Below, in pieces: positions 1 to 8,435 of a DNA stretch of 64,000 nucleotides. A model generated the notes under the pieces. That model saw only the letters and a list, made by a program, of their open reading frames with translations, was not told the origin of the DNA and ran no database searches. Source of the DNA: Bradyrhizobium sp. Rc3b (GTDB lineage Bacteria; Pseudomonadota; Alphaproteobacteria; Rhizobiales; Xanthobacteraceae); contig NZ_FOUS01000001.1 in assembly GCF_900114915.1 (NCBI RefSeq), positions 310,001 through 374,000 on the forward strand, written 5' to 3'. The first letter of the stretch is position 1. Every line of letters begins with the position of its first letter. Position numbers and translations under genes: made by a program.

Positions 1-1
1 C

Positions 2-937
2 GACGCCATCACTTCTAAATTGCTCTCCGGCAACGCAGGCCCTGCTTTCTTGGCGTCATTGCCGGAGAATATCACCGCTTCGACCGACGATAGTCCGTTC
101 TTCTTCTTCACGCAGCGCTTTACGAATTTCATCACCAAACCGTCGTCCACCGTCACGAACAACAATGTGGCCATCAGCATGATCTTGCTGGTGCTCGGTG
201 TCGCGCTCGGCGCTTGCGCATATTATATCGTCGTTCCGTTTGTGCGTCTGGCACGACAGATGCCGCTATCGAGACTGACGCCGCCGGTGGTCTATTTCAG
301 CGCGATCGGCCTCGGATTTATGCTGATCGAAGTCTCGCAGATGCAGCGGTTAATGGTCTTTCTCGGACATCCCGTTTACGGATTGAGCGTCGTTCTCTTC
401 ACCATTCTCATCTTCAGCGGTATCGGCAGTGCGACGGTTGGTGCGCTAACCCCTCATCGCGGCGTAGTGCTCGGCCGGGTGGCTGCTCTCCTCGTCACGC
501 TCACCGTGGCGGGCTTCCTTACACCGCTGGTGAGCACCTGGGCGCGGTCGGAAGCGACCGACATCCGGATACTGATCTCCGTCTCCTTGTTAGCGCCGCC
601 GGCGTTCTGCATGGGCATGATGTTCCCGCTCGGCTTAAGCATCTGGCGCCGCCACTCGGAAATACTTCCGTTCCTTTGGAGCGCCAACGGCATTACCTCG
701 ATGCTAGCCTCGGTGCTGGGCGTGACCCTTTCCATCCTGTTCGGCATCGCCTCGACATATGCGTTGGGCGTCGCCCTCTACGTTGTCTCTGCCGCCCTGC
801 TCGCCCTCAGGCGTAAGGAAAGTCATCCCGTTCTGCCTGTGGTCGAGCTGATCCAGGGACCAGGACTGGTACCGGACGACGTTGCCTCTCCGATCGGTTC
901 GCCCATTCCGTCGCCGCAGGCCGCCGCGAGGACGTGA
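2..937 (+). CDS. Spermidine synthase-like integral membrane protein, C-terminal part (5' truncated by window)
   Basis: The frame is open from the first bases of the window, so the true start lies upstream. The visible 311 or so residues begin with a soluble segment containing TDDSPFFFF, followed by six to seven hydrophobic helices, including GLGFMLIEVSQMQRLMVFLG. This arrangement is known from large bacterial membrane proteins that carry a spermidine synthase/methyltransferase-like domain next to a multi-helix membrane part; the enzymatic core is not in view, so the activity cannot be judged. The last 40 or so residues are proline-rich and may be read-through into unrelated DNA, because homology to a different family begins in another frame at about 916. 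Base composition is visibly less GC-rich than the genes after 1224, consistent with acquired DNA. Family call is moderately sure; function is unknown. Confidence 0.6.
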   Translation, partial: DAITSKLLSGNAGPAFLASLPENITASTDDSPFFFFTQRFTNFITKPSSTVTNNNVAISMILLVLGVALGACAYYIVVPFVRLARQMPLSRLTPPVVYFSAIGLGFMLIEVSQMQRLMVFLGHPVYGLSVVLFTILIFSGIGSATVGALTPHRGVVLGRVAALLVTLTVAGFLTPLVSTWARSEATDIRILISVSLLAPPAFCMGMMFPLGLSIWRRHSEILPFLWSANGITSMLASVLGVTLSILFGIASTYALGVALYVVSAALLALRRKESHPVLPVVELIQGPGLVPDDVASPIGSPIPSPQAAART

Positions 938-1030
938 ACGAGCTGATCGCGCTCGCGAAGGCGAAGTCCGGCGCGATCAATGTCGGGGTGTCGGGGAACG
1001 GTACGACCAATCATCTCGCCGGCGAGGACG
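916..1030 (+). pseudogene. Remnant of a Bug/TctC-type tripartite tricarboxylate receptor
   Basis: In the frame of position 916, overlapping the end of the previous gene in a different frame, about 35 codons read like the interior of Bug-family periplasmic receptors: ELIALAKAKSGAINVG followed by SGNGTTNHLAGE. In intact family members (about 320 residues) this segment lies in the N-terminal half and is followed by some 200 residues that are absent here. There is no signal peptide, no start context and no C-terminal lobe, so this is a gene fragment. It lies about 55 bases from the 3' end of the tRNA gene. The similarity is from recognising the motif, not from a search. Confidence 0.6.
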
Positions 1031-1086
1031 CAGCGCCCGCGAAAACGCCCGCGCGCGTCCTTAACATCACCAGTTTTGTACCGACG

Positions 1087-1163
1087 TGGCGCACCCGACA
1101 CGATTCGAACGTGTGACCTTTGCCTTCGGAGGGCAACGCTCTATCCAGCTGAGCTACGGGTGC
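1087..1163 (-). tRNA. tRNA-Arg (anticodon CCG)
   Basis: Reading the minus strand, a full cloverleaf can be drawn: acceptor GCACCCG pairing with CGGGTGC, D-stem GCTC/GAGC, anticodon stem TTGCC/GGCAA around loop CTCCGAA (anticodon CCG, codon CGG), T-stem ACACG/CGTGT around TTCGAAT, discriminator G and an encoded CCA. Length is 77 bases with CCA. Its 3' end points left towards the AT-richer DNA and the decayed receptor fragment; tRNA 3' ends are common integration sites. Confidence 0.95.
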
Positions 1164-1174
1164 AGTGCTCGCTC

Positions 1175-1202
1175 ATTTAGCCGATTGGCGCGGGGCGGGC
1201 AA
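1175..1202 (-). promoter_or_regulatory. Probable promoter of tRNA-Arg
   Basis: On the minus strand just upstream of the tRNA there is a -35-like TTGCCC (1197-1202), a 16-base spacer and a -10-like CTAAAT (1175-1180), ending about 11 bases before the mature 5' end. Spacing fits a housekeeping sigma-70-type promoter. Confidence 0.5.
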
Positions 1203-1223
1203 CCGGTTCTCGCCACATTGCGC

Positions 1224-2327
1224 TTAAGCGGTTTTGCGCTGGAAAGGGCCTGGAACCGCTGCGGCCTCCCTACCGAGGCTTGCGAATTCGGCGAGCACCC
1301 TTTCGGCGCAGATGACGCGGTTGCGGCCGAGGCGTTTGGCCACATAGAGCGCCTCGTCGGCCGCGCCCAGCAGCCGGTCGGGCCCGCCATCGGCGCCGCC
1401 GGGAATGTGGCTGGCGACCCCGACGCTGAGGGTGACGTGGTCGCCGGCGCCGATGGCGCCATGGGCGATCCGCAAGGCGATGACGGCGCAGCGGATCTCG
1501 TCGGCGATGACGCAGGCGGTATCGCAATCCATGTCCGGCAGGATCAGCGCGAACTCCTCGCCGCCATAACGGCTGGCGAGATCGAGCGGGCGCACGGCAT
1601 GCCGGCTGACGACCGAAGCGACCGCGCGCAGGCATTCGTCGCCGATCTGGTGGCCGTGGTGGTCGTTGAACAGCTTGAAATGATCGACGTCGACGAACAG
1701 CAGCGCAAGCGGCTTCTGCGTGCGATGGGCGCGGGCCCATTCGGTCATCAGCATCTGGTCGAACGAGCGGCGGTTCGACAGGCCGGTCAACCCGTCCTTG
1801 GTGGCGAGCTCCTTCAGCGCCATCTCGGCGCGCTTCTGGTCGGTGAGGTCGCGCAGCGTCTCCACCACGGCGATCAGATGGCCGGCCTCGTCGTGGATCG
1901 GGCCGGCGTCGATGGCGAGATAAAGCTGGCTGCCGAGCTTCGGCATCGTGCACCAGTTTTCCGCGGAAAAGCCGAGCCCGTTATGGCCGCGCGCGGCGTA
2001 TTCCGAATAGAACTCCGGAAGCCGCTCGGGCCGGTCGAGCGCGACGAGATCGGCAAGGCAGGGGCGTCTCGTCTCGTAGAAGGCCTGCCAGTGCTTGTTG
2101 GTGCCGATCACCTCGGATGCGGCGAGGCCGGTCAACCGCTCGCAGGCCCTGTTCCAGATCACGACGCGGCGCTTGGGATCGATCACGAAGGTCGGCACCA
2201 CCAGATGCTGCATCAGCCGCACGGCATAGGAATCCGCGACGTCGACCGTCTTGGCCGAAATCTTCGCCGAAGGCTTGCGCGAAGACTTGGCCGACGTCTT
2301 GCTCGACGACTTCACAGATTTCGTCAT
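1224..2327 (-). CDS. PAS-GGDEF diguanylate cyclase
   Basis: A predicted 367-residue cytoplasmic enzyme that would make cyclic di-GMP from two GTP. A lysine/serine-rich tail (residues 1-25) precedes a PAS domain (about 30-160, ending DLTDQKRAEMAL). A GGDEF domain follows (about 170-345) with DGLTGLSNRRSFD at its start and an intact active-site RYGGEEF. No transmembrane helix is seen, so the signal is probably sensed in the cytoplasm by the PAS fold. The start was chosen at the ATG whose A overlaps the last base of the upstream stop (TGATG), giving translational coupling to the GGDEF-EAL gene. An RxxD inhibitory site was not looked for residue by residue. The catalytic call is firm; the ligand is unknown. 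Confidence 0.88.
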   Translation of the reverse strand: MTKSVKSSSKTSAKSSRKPSAKISAKTVDVADSYAVRLMQHLVVPTFVIDPKRRVVIWNRACERLTGLAASEVIGTNKHWQAFYETRRPCLADLVALDRPERLPEFYSEYAARGHNGLGFSAENWCTMPKLGSQLYLAIDAGPIHDEAGHLIAVVETLRDLTDQKRAEMALKELATKDGLTGLSNRRSFDQMLMTEWARAHRTQKPLALLFVDVDHFKLFNDHHGHQIGDECLRAVASVVSRHAVRPLDLASRYGGEEFALILPDMDCDTACVIADEIRCAVIALRIAHGAIGAGDHVTLSVGVASHIPGGADGGPDRLLGAADEALYVAKRLGRNRVICAERVLAEFASLGREAAAVPGPFQRKTA

Positions 2328-5300
2328 CAGGCCACCGCCGCCACCGGCAAGGCTCCGGGCAAGCCATTGCCCGAGCCGAACAGTTTCCGCACCTCGCTGG
2401 CCGGCTTCGGCGGGCTGAACAGATAGCCCTGCATCTGCGTGCAGCCGAGCGCGCGCAGCATCTCGCGCTGCGCCTCGGTCTCGACGCCCTCGGCGACCGT
2501 GGTCATGCTGCTGGCGGCCGCGATGTTCACCACCGCCTGCACGATCACGGGTGCACCGCTCGTCTCCGCGATGTCGGCGACGAAGCAGCGATCGATCTTG
2601 ATCTTGTCGAACGGGAAGCGCTTGAGATAGCTGAGCGAGGAGTAGCCGGTGCCGAAATCGTCGAGCGCGATGCGTACGCCGATCGAGCGGAGCTGGTGCA
2701 GGATCGAGAGCGCAGCTTCGTCGTCGCGGATCAGCACGGCCTCGGTGATCTCGAGCTCGAGCCGGCGCGGGTCCAGCCCGGAGGCGGCGAGTGCGCCCGC
2801 GATCCGCAGCGCCAGCGTGTCGCATTTGAGCTGCACCGGCGACACGTTGACCGCGACGCGGATATGCGTCGGCCAGGTCGCGGCCTCGTTGCAGGCCATG
2901 CGCAGCACCCAGTCGCCGAGCTCGTTGATCAGGCCGGTGTCCTCGGCGACGGGAATGAACTCGGCCGGCGAGACCATGCCGCGTTCGGGATGGCGCCAGC
3001 GCAGCAATGCCTCGCAGCCCGCCACGTCGTTGGTGCGCAGGTCGACCAGCGGCTGATAGTGAATCTCGAAGCCGCCGTTCACCAGGGCCTGCCGCAGATC
3101 CTGCTCCATGCTCAGGCGCGCCTTGGCGTAGGCATCCATCTCCGGCTCGAAGAAGCGGTGGGTGCGGCGCCCCTCGGCCTTGGCGCCGTACATCGCGAGA
3201 TCGGCGTTCTTGATGAGCTGGTCGAGATCGGTGCCGTCCTGCGGCGCCAGCGCGATCCCGATGCTCGCGTCGGTGGAGAGCTGATGGCCGAGACAGTGAT
3301 AGGGCTGTCGGATCGCCTCGTAGATCCGCGTCACGAAGGCCAGCACGTCGGCAGGGGACTGGATGCCGGTCTGGATCACGGCGAACTCGTCGCCGCCGAG
3401 CCGCGCGATCAGGTCGTCCTGCTTGAGGCAGCCGCGGAGGCGGCCTGCGATCGCCTTCAACAGCTCGTCGCCAACGTGGTGGCCGAGCGAATCGTTGATG
3501 CCCTTGAATTCGTCGACGTCGATGTAGAGCAGCGCGAACTGCGCGCCATCGGCGACCTTCGCCAGCTCGCGTTCGATCTGCTCGCGGAACAGCGTGCGGT
3601 TCGGCAGGTCGGTCAGCGCATCGTAATGCGCCATATGCGCGATCTTTTCGTGGGCGCGCCGCCGCTCGGTGACGTCCTCGACGACATTGATGATGTAGCG
3701 CGGCTCGCCGGACTTGTCGCGGATGCCGATCCGGGTCGAGGTGATATAGCGCCGGCCGGTGGCCGGGGTATTCCAGATGTGCTCATCCAGGAACAGGCCG
3801 TTCGGCGATTGCAGCAGCTTGTCGTCGTCCCGGGTGATGATCTCGGCGTCTTCCGTCGGGTAAAGGTCGAACGCGCTCTTGCCGACGATCGTCTCCGGCG
3901 TTTCGCCGAGCTGTTGCTCGGCCACCTGGTTGGCCAGGAGGTAGCGCCGCGTTCGGGCATCCTTCACGGTGATCCGCGAAGGAATATGGTCGATGATCTC
4001 GCGCAGGAAGGTGTGGTTGCGATCGCGCTCCTGTTCCAGATGGCGGCGATCGGTGATGTCTTCGATCGTCGCGACCCAGCCGCCCTGGGCGAGCGGGGTG
4101 TTGATGACCTGGAAGGCGCGGCCATTGGCCAGTTGATGAATTCGCGTGGAGACCGTGCCTTCGGCGACGACCCTCATGACGTCAGCGCAAAATTCCTCGA
4201 CGTCGCCGTCAAACGCGCCGCGCTCCTGACGATGATACATCGCCTCGCGGATGTGACAGCCGGGCTTGATGACGTCGTGGGAGAGGCCGAACATGTCGGC
4301 GTAGCGTCGGTTGCAGGTGACGATGGTGCCGCTCGCGTCGTAGAGGATCAGCCCCTGCGTCATGTTGTTCAAGGCGGTGTCGAGCCGCAGTCGCTCCGCT
4401 TCCAGCCGTTCCTGCGCTTCGCGGTTCTGCCGGTTGATCAGGCGGATGATCAGATAGAGGATCAGCGCGATCACGGCAGCCGAAAGCGCGGCGGTCGTGA
4501 CCATGAAGCCGGTCTGCTGCCGCCAGTCCGCGAGGGCCGCGACTGTCGTGTTGGTGGCGACGATGACCAGCGGAAAATGCGTCAGCGACGCCGCTGAGCC
4601 GAGCCGCTCCTCGCCGTCGAGCGGGCTCCTGACGCGGAGCGTCTGCTGACCGCCCTTGGTCAGCACCTTCCGCATCAGCGGTGCATCCTTGAAGCTCCGT
4701 CCGATCAGCTCCTCATGATGCGGATAACGCGCCAGCATCTTGCCTTCGCGATCGAACAGCGAGATGGCCGTGCCCTCGGCAAGCGCGACCGATGCGAAAT
4801 AATGCTGGTAGCTGTCTGGATCGATCCGGCGGACCATCGCGCCGAGGAAGGTGCCGTCCGCACCGTTCAAGCGGCGCGCCACGATCGTGGTCCATTTGTT
4901 GATGATGAAGCTGCGGACTGATTCCAGCAGCACCGGTTCGGACTGCGGATTGGTCTTGAATGTCTGAAAGTAGGCCCGCGACGAAACGTTGATCTTGGGC
5001 AGGGGCTGGGCCCGCGACCAGTTGATCAGCTCGCCGTCGGCATCGTAGATCGCGATATCGCCGAGGTAAGACACGGAGCTGATCTTGCTGCGCAGCATCT
5101 GGTTCGCCGCAGCCCCGGACATGCGCTCGCGGAACATCGCCGGCGAGGTGATCTCCGTCAGGCTCATCTGATTGATCAGATCGGCGGCGACGACGTCGGA
5201 GTCCTCGAACTGCTGATCAAAATGCCGGGCGATCAGCTGGACCGTGTTTTCCAGCTCGCGCTCGCGGTTGGCCAGGGTGCGCTCGCGAAATTCACCGACG

Positions 5301-5449
5301 GCCACGGCCGTCACACCGAAGATGCCCGCGACCAGCAACACGCCGCACAGGATCAGCCACAGGACAGGACCACGTCGCGCCAAGGCCTCCCAGCCGTTCC
5401 TTGCGGCTAGAGACATTCCGGCTGCCACCGTGGAAAAGACCTGGCGCAT
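2327..5449 (-). CDS. Membrane sensor with PAS-PAS-GGDEF-EAL (c-di-GMP turnover)
   Basis: A 1040-residue bifunctional-type c-di-GMP protein. An N-terminal helix (about 29-51), a roughly 270-residue periplasmic region of Cache type and a second helix (about 323-343) form the sensor. Two PAS segments (about 365-475 and 485-600) lead to a GGDEF domain with intact RLGGDEF and an EAL domain with CEALLRW, DDFGTGYSSL and EGVETE, so both cyclase and phosphodiesterase motifs are kept. The start at 5449 is set by a strong GGGAGGGGG Shine-Dalgarno just before the ATG; an upstream in-frame start lacks one. It is the first gene of a two-gene unit with the PAS-GGDEF gene. Which activity dominates cannot be read from sequence. 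Confidence 0.88.
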   Translation of the reverse strand: MRQVFSTVAAGMSLAARNGWEALARRGPVLWLILCGVLLVAGIFGVTAVAVGEFRERTLANRERELENTVQLIARHFDQQFEDSDVVAADLINQMSLTEITSPAMFRERMSGAAANQMLRSKISSVSYLGDIAIYDADGELINWSRAQPLPKINVSSRAYFQTFKTNPQSEPVLLESVRSFIINKWTTIVARRLNGADGTFLGAMVRRIDPDSYQHYFASVALAEGTAISLFDREGKMLARYPHHEELIGRSFKDAPLMRKVLTKGGQQTLRVRSPLDGEERLGSAASLTHFPLVIVATNTTVAALADWRQQTGFMVTTAALSAAVIALILYLIIRLINRQNREAQERLEAERLRLDTALNNMTQGLILYDASGTIVTCNRRYADMFGLSHDVIKPGCHIREAMYHRQERGAFDGDVEEFCADVMRVVAEGTVSTRIHQLANGRAFQVINTPLAQGGWVATIEDITDRRHLEQERDRNHTFLREIIDHIPSRITVKDARTRRYLLANQVAEQQLGETPETIVGKSAFDLYPTEDAEIITRDDDKLLQSPNGLFLDEHIWNTPATGRRYITSTRIGIRDKSGEPRYIINVVEDVTERRRAHEKIAHMAHYDALTDLPNRTLFREQIERELAKVADGAQFALLYIDVDEFKGINDSLGHHVGDELLKAIAGRLRGCLKQDDLIARLGGDEFAVIQTGIQSPADVLAFVTRIYEAIRQPYHCLGHQLSTDASIGIALAPQDGTDLDQLIKNADLAMYGAKAEGRRTHRFFEPEMDAYAKARLSMEQDLRQALVNGGFEIHYQPLVDLRTNDVAGCEALLRWRHPERGMVSPAEFIPVAEDTGLINELGDWVLRMACNEAATWPTHIRVAVNVSPVQLKCDTLALRIAGALAASGLDPRRLELEITEAVLIRDDEAALSILHQLRSIGVRIALDDFGTGYSSLSYLKRFPFDKIKIDRCFVADIAETSGAPVIVQAVVNIAAASSMTTVAEGVETEAQREMLRALGCTQMQGYLFSPPKPASEVRKLFGSGNGLPGALPVAAVA

Positions 5450-5623
5450 TCCCCCTCCCTGGAGGAACACGAATACACCGCACAAATGGCCTAAACCTTA
5501 GGAAAGCCAGTTACCTAAGCATTAATCCAGTTGCGCAATCGCGCCCGTATGCAGCAGAGCGGGAATCGCGTCGTGGTTGTGCGGTGGGTATAGCAATCGC
5601 CGCACTGCATCATTAATCGCGCC

Positions 5624-6709
5624 TTAATGCGAACTGCCGGCGCTCTTGCCGCCAGCGGGATTACGCAGCCGCCCGACCACGCCGGTCGGGAAGAAGTAGA
5701 CGCTGGCGATGAACAGCAGGCCGAGCCACAGCAGCCAGCGGTCGGGATGCAGCAGCCCCGGCAGCAGCGGCAAGCCGGCCTCCGACGCCGCCGTGGAGGC
5801 GACGCCCATCAGCGACTGCAAATAGTTCTGGGCGAGGATGAAGATGGTGGCGCCGATGATCGCGCCGTAGATCGTGCCCATGCCGCCGATCACGACCATC
5901 AGCAGGATGTCCAGCATGATCGAGAAGCTGAGCGAGGTGTCGGGACCGGCATAGCGCAGCCACAGCGCATTCAGGATGCCGGCACTGGCGGCGACCAGCG
6001 CGGCGATGCAGTTGGCATAGGTCAGGTGGAACACCGTGCGGAAGCCGAGTGCCTCGGCGCGAAAGCGATTCTCGCGGATTGCCTGCAGCACACGCCCGAA
6101 CGGCGAGTTCACGACGCGCAGCAGTGCGAGGATCATCAGGGCCGAGATGGCGAACACCAGGTAGTAGGTCAGGATCCGGCCGTTGACCTCGAAGCCGACC
6201 AGGCTCTTTGGGATCAGCACCGTGCCGGGGCGGAGCAACTGGGGCAGCTGGAAGCTGCGCCCGTCCTCGCCGCCGGTCAGCCAGGACAGCTGCGAAGCCA
6301 GCACCTGGAAGGCGGAGGCGACCGCGAGCGTGATCATGGCAAAGAAGATCGCGGCGACCCGCAGCGAAAACAGCCCGATGGCGAGCGCGAGCAGGGCCGC
6401 GAGCGGTAGGCCGACGACGATGCCGGTGGCGACCGCCGCCCAATTCGGGCCCATCCCGTACAGCGCGATGGCGATCGCGTAGCTGCCGATGCCGTAGAAC
6501 ATGGTGTGGGCGAACGACACCGAGCCGGTATAGCCGAGCAGGAGGTCGTAGGAGGCGACCAGCGCGGCGAAGACGCAGATCTTGGCGGCGACGTTCAATG
6601 CCTTGGCACCCGGAAACAGGAACGGCGTCGCCGCCAGCGCCAGGATGATGACGACGAGAACGAGGGTGAGGATTCGGCTACGCGGCGGATCGCCTGACAG
6701 GATCATCAT
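5624..6709 (-). CDS. livM: Branched-chain amino acid ABC transporter permease LivM
   Basis: A 361-residue inner-membrane permease of the LivM type with about nine hydrophobic segments. It carries the LivM signature stretch GYTGSVSFAHTMFYGIGSYA and the cytoplasmic coupling loop AIRENRFRAEALG. It would pair with LivH to form the channel of a high-affinity uptake system for leucine/isoleucine/valine or related acids. The ATG overlaps the LivH stop by four bases (ATGA type), so the genes are translationally coupled. It is the last gene of livK-livG-livF-livH-livM. The exact substrate cannot be deduced; many family members in rhizobia take other amino acids or amides. Confidence 0.88.
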   Translation of the reverse strand: MMILSGDPPRSRILTLVLVVIILALAATPFLFPGAKALNVAAKICVFAALVASYDLLLGYTGSVSFAHTMFYGIGSYAIAIALYGMGPNWAAVATGIVVGLPLAALLALAIGLFSLRVAAIFFAMITLAVASAFQVLASQLSWLTGGEDGRSFQLPQLLRPGTVLIPKSLVGFEVNGRILTYYLVFAISALMILALLRVVNSPFGRVLQAIRENRFRAEALGFRTVFHLTYANCIAALVAASAGILNALWLRYAGPDTSLSFSIMLDILLMVVIGGMGTIYGAIIGATIFILAQNYLQSLMGVASTAASEAGLPLLPGLLHPDRWLLWLGLLFIASVYFFPTGVVGRLRNPAGGKSAGSSH

Positions 6710-7716
6710 CGGCTGGTCACCGCATAGAGGCCGCGCGGCCGCCACATCAGAATGGCGACCATCAGCAGGATGTTGGAGACGAGGGCAAGTTTCGGCACCA
6801 GGAAGCCGCCGTAATTGGCAACCATGGCCACGAGGATCGCACCGATGAAGCAGCCGCCGATCGACCCCAAGCCGCCGATGATGACCACGATGAAGATCAA
6901 GACGGTGAGGTCGTCGCTCATGGAGGCATGGACCTGCTCGCGATAGAGCGCCCACATCACGCCGCCGAGGCCGGCCAGCGCCGATCCCGTCATGAACACG
7001 CCAAGAAACAGCCGGCGGATGCGATAGCCGAGCGCTTCCACCATCTCGCGGTTCTCCACGCCGGCGCGGATCAGGAGCCCGAGCTTGGTGCGGTTGAGCA
7101 CGAGCTGGATCGCGATGAAGACGGCAAGGCCGATCAGCATCGCCAGCACGCGGTATTTGGCGATCGCGACGTCGCCGAGGATGAAGGAGCCGCGCAGCGA
7201 GGCCGGTAGCGGCATCGGGATGATCTGCGGCCCCCACAGCGCATAGAGGGTCTGCTCGGCGACGATCAGGCCGCCGGTGGTCATCAGGATCTGCTTCAGG
7301 TGCTGGCCGTAGACCGGCAGGATCAGCACGCGCTCGACGACGAGGCCAAGGGCGCCCGACACCGCCATCGAGAGCAGAGCGGCCGGCGCCAGCACGGCGA
7401 GGTTCATCCAAAGCGAATCCGCCTGAATGGAGGCTGCGAACGGCGCCAGCACCAGGGTCGCGACATAGGCGCCGACGGCGATGAAGGCGCCGTGGCCGAA
7501 ATTGAGCACGTCCATCAGGCCGAACACCAGCGTCAGGCCCGAGGCCATGATGAAGATCATCATGCCCATGGCGAGGCTCGCGGCGGTCAGCGTCAGCCAG
7601 GTGCTGGGCGAGCCGATCAGCGGGATGGTCACGAGTGCGAGCGCGACCGGCAGCAGGATCGGCGCGATGTCGCGCTTCGGCTTCGGCAGCGGATCGGTTG
7701 CGGCAAGGTCAGTCAC
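6706..7716 (-). CDS. livH: Branched-chain amino acid ABC transporter permease LivH
   Basis: A 336-residue membrane protein with eight or so helices. The LivH hallmarks are GLMDVLNFGHGAF near residue 70 and the coupling loop GVENREMVEALG. It is the partner permease of LivM. The start is the GTG at 7716, which overlaps the livF stop as GTGA; this matches the compact four-base overlaps elsewhere in the operon and gives a protein beginning VTDLAATD. A charged N-terminal tail of about 20 residues precedes the first helix. The family is sure; the substrate is not. Confidence 0.87.
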   Translation of the reverse strand: MTDLAATDPLPKPKRDIAPILLPVALALVTIPLIGSPSTWLTLTAASLAMGMMIFIMASGLTLVFGLMDVLNFGHGAFIAVGAYVATLVLAPFAASIQADSLWMNLAVLAPAALLSMAVSGALGLVVERVLILPVYGQHLKQILMTTGGLIVAEQTLYALWGPQIIPMPLPASLRGSFILGDVAIAKYRVLAMLIGLAVFIAIQLVLNRTKLGLLIRAGVENREMVEALGYRIRRLFLGVFMTGSALAGLGGVMWALYREQVHASMSDDLTVLIFIVVIIGGLGSIGGCFIGAILVAMVANYGGFLVPKLALVSNILLMVAILMWRPRGLYAVTSR

Positions 7717-8435
7717 TGATGCGCCTCCAGGCTCAAGCCGAGCAGCCGCTCCTGTAGCGGCACGTCGGCGGCGAGCGCCGCCATCTCGCCGCGATGGACG
7801 ATGGTGCCGTTGTCCATCACGAGCACGTTGTCGCCGAGCTCGCGGGCGGCAAAGAAATTCTGCTCGACCAGGAGGATGGTTGCGCCCTTGCGCTTGATCT
7901 CCTTCAGGCACTCGATCAGCGCCATCACGATCGCCGGCGCGAGCCCCTTGGTCGGTTCGTCGATCAGCAAGAGCTTGCGCGGCTCGATGATGGCGCGCGC
8001 GATCGAGAGCATCTGTTTCTGCCCGCCCGAGAGGCTTCCCGCCCGCGACAGCCAGAACCGCCGCAGCGCCGGGAAGAAACCAAAAATCCAGTCGAGCTGC
8101 TTGTCGTCCAGCGGCCCGTCGCGCGCCGCCAGCACCAGGTTTTCCTTCACGGTGAGATCGGAGAACACCGCCATGCTCTCCGGAACGTATCCGACACCGA
8201 GCCTTGCGATGTCGGGCGTGGCACGGCCCTCGATACGATCGCCGGAGAGGCTGATCTCGCCCGATGAAGCTTGCCACAGCCCCATGATGGTACGCAGCGT
8301 CGTGGTCTTGCCGGCGCCGTTGCGGCCGAGCAGCATCGTGGTCTGCCCCTGCGGGACGGCGAGGTCGATGCCCTGGAGGATGTGGTAGCGGCCGATATGT
8401 GTGTGGACGCCGGAGAGTTTCAGGAGATCGGTCAT
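7713..8435 (-). CDS. livF: Branched-chain amino acid ABC transporter ATPase LivF
   Basis: A 240-residue ATP-binding subunit with Walker A GRNGAGKT (residues 37-44), signature LSGGQ (135-139), Walker B LLLIDEP (155-161) and the H-loop replaced by the VEQNF typical of LivF. It energises import through LivHM together with LivG. Its ATG overlaps the livG stop by four bases and its stop overlaps the livH GTG by four bases, so it is embedded in a tightly coupled operon. Confidence 0.9.
   Translation of the reverse strand: MTDLLKLSGVHTHIGRYHILQGIDLAVPQGQTTMLLGRNGAGKTTTLRTIMGLWQASSGEISLSGDRIEGRATPDIARLGVGYVPESMAVFSDLTVKENLVLAARDGPLDDKQLDWIFGFFPALRRFWLSRAGSLSGGQKQMLSIARAIIEPRKLLLIDEPTKGLAPAIVMALIECLKEIKRKGATILLVEQNFFAARELGDNVLVMDNGTIVHRGEMAALAADVPLQERLLGLSLEAHQ

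Noticed and set aside
1086..2426. Plus-strand open frame running through the tRNA and the diguanylate cyclase gene
   Set aside because: It crosses a tRNA gene and is antisense to an intact GGDEF domain.
2117..4597. A long open frame on the plus strand opposite the GGDEF-EAL gene
   Set aside because: It is an antisense shadow caused by high GC; its translation is rich in Asp/Gly/Leu/Arg with no family motif, whereas the minus strand shows complete PAS, GGDEF and EAL domains.
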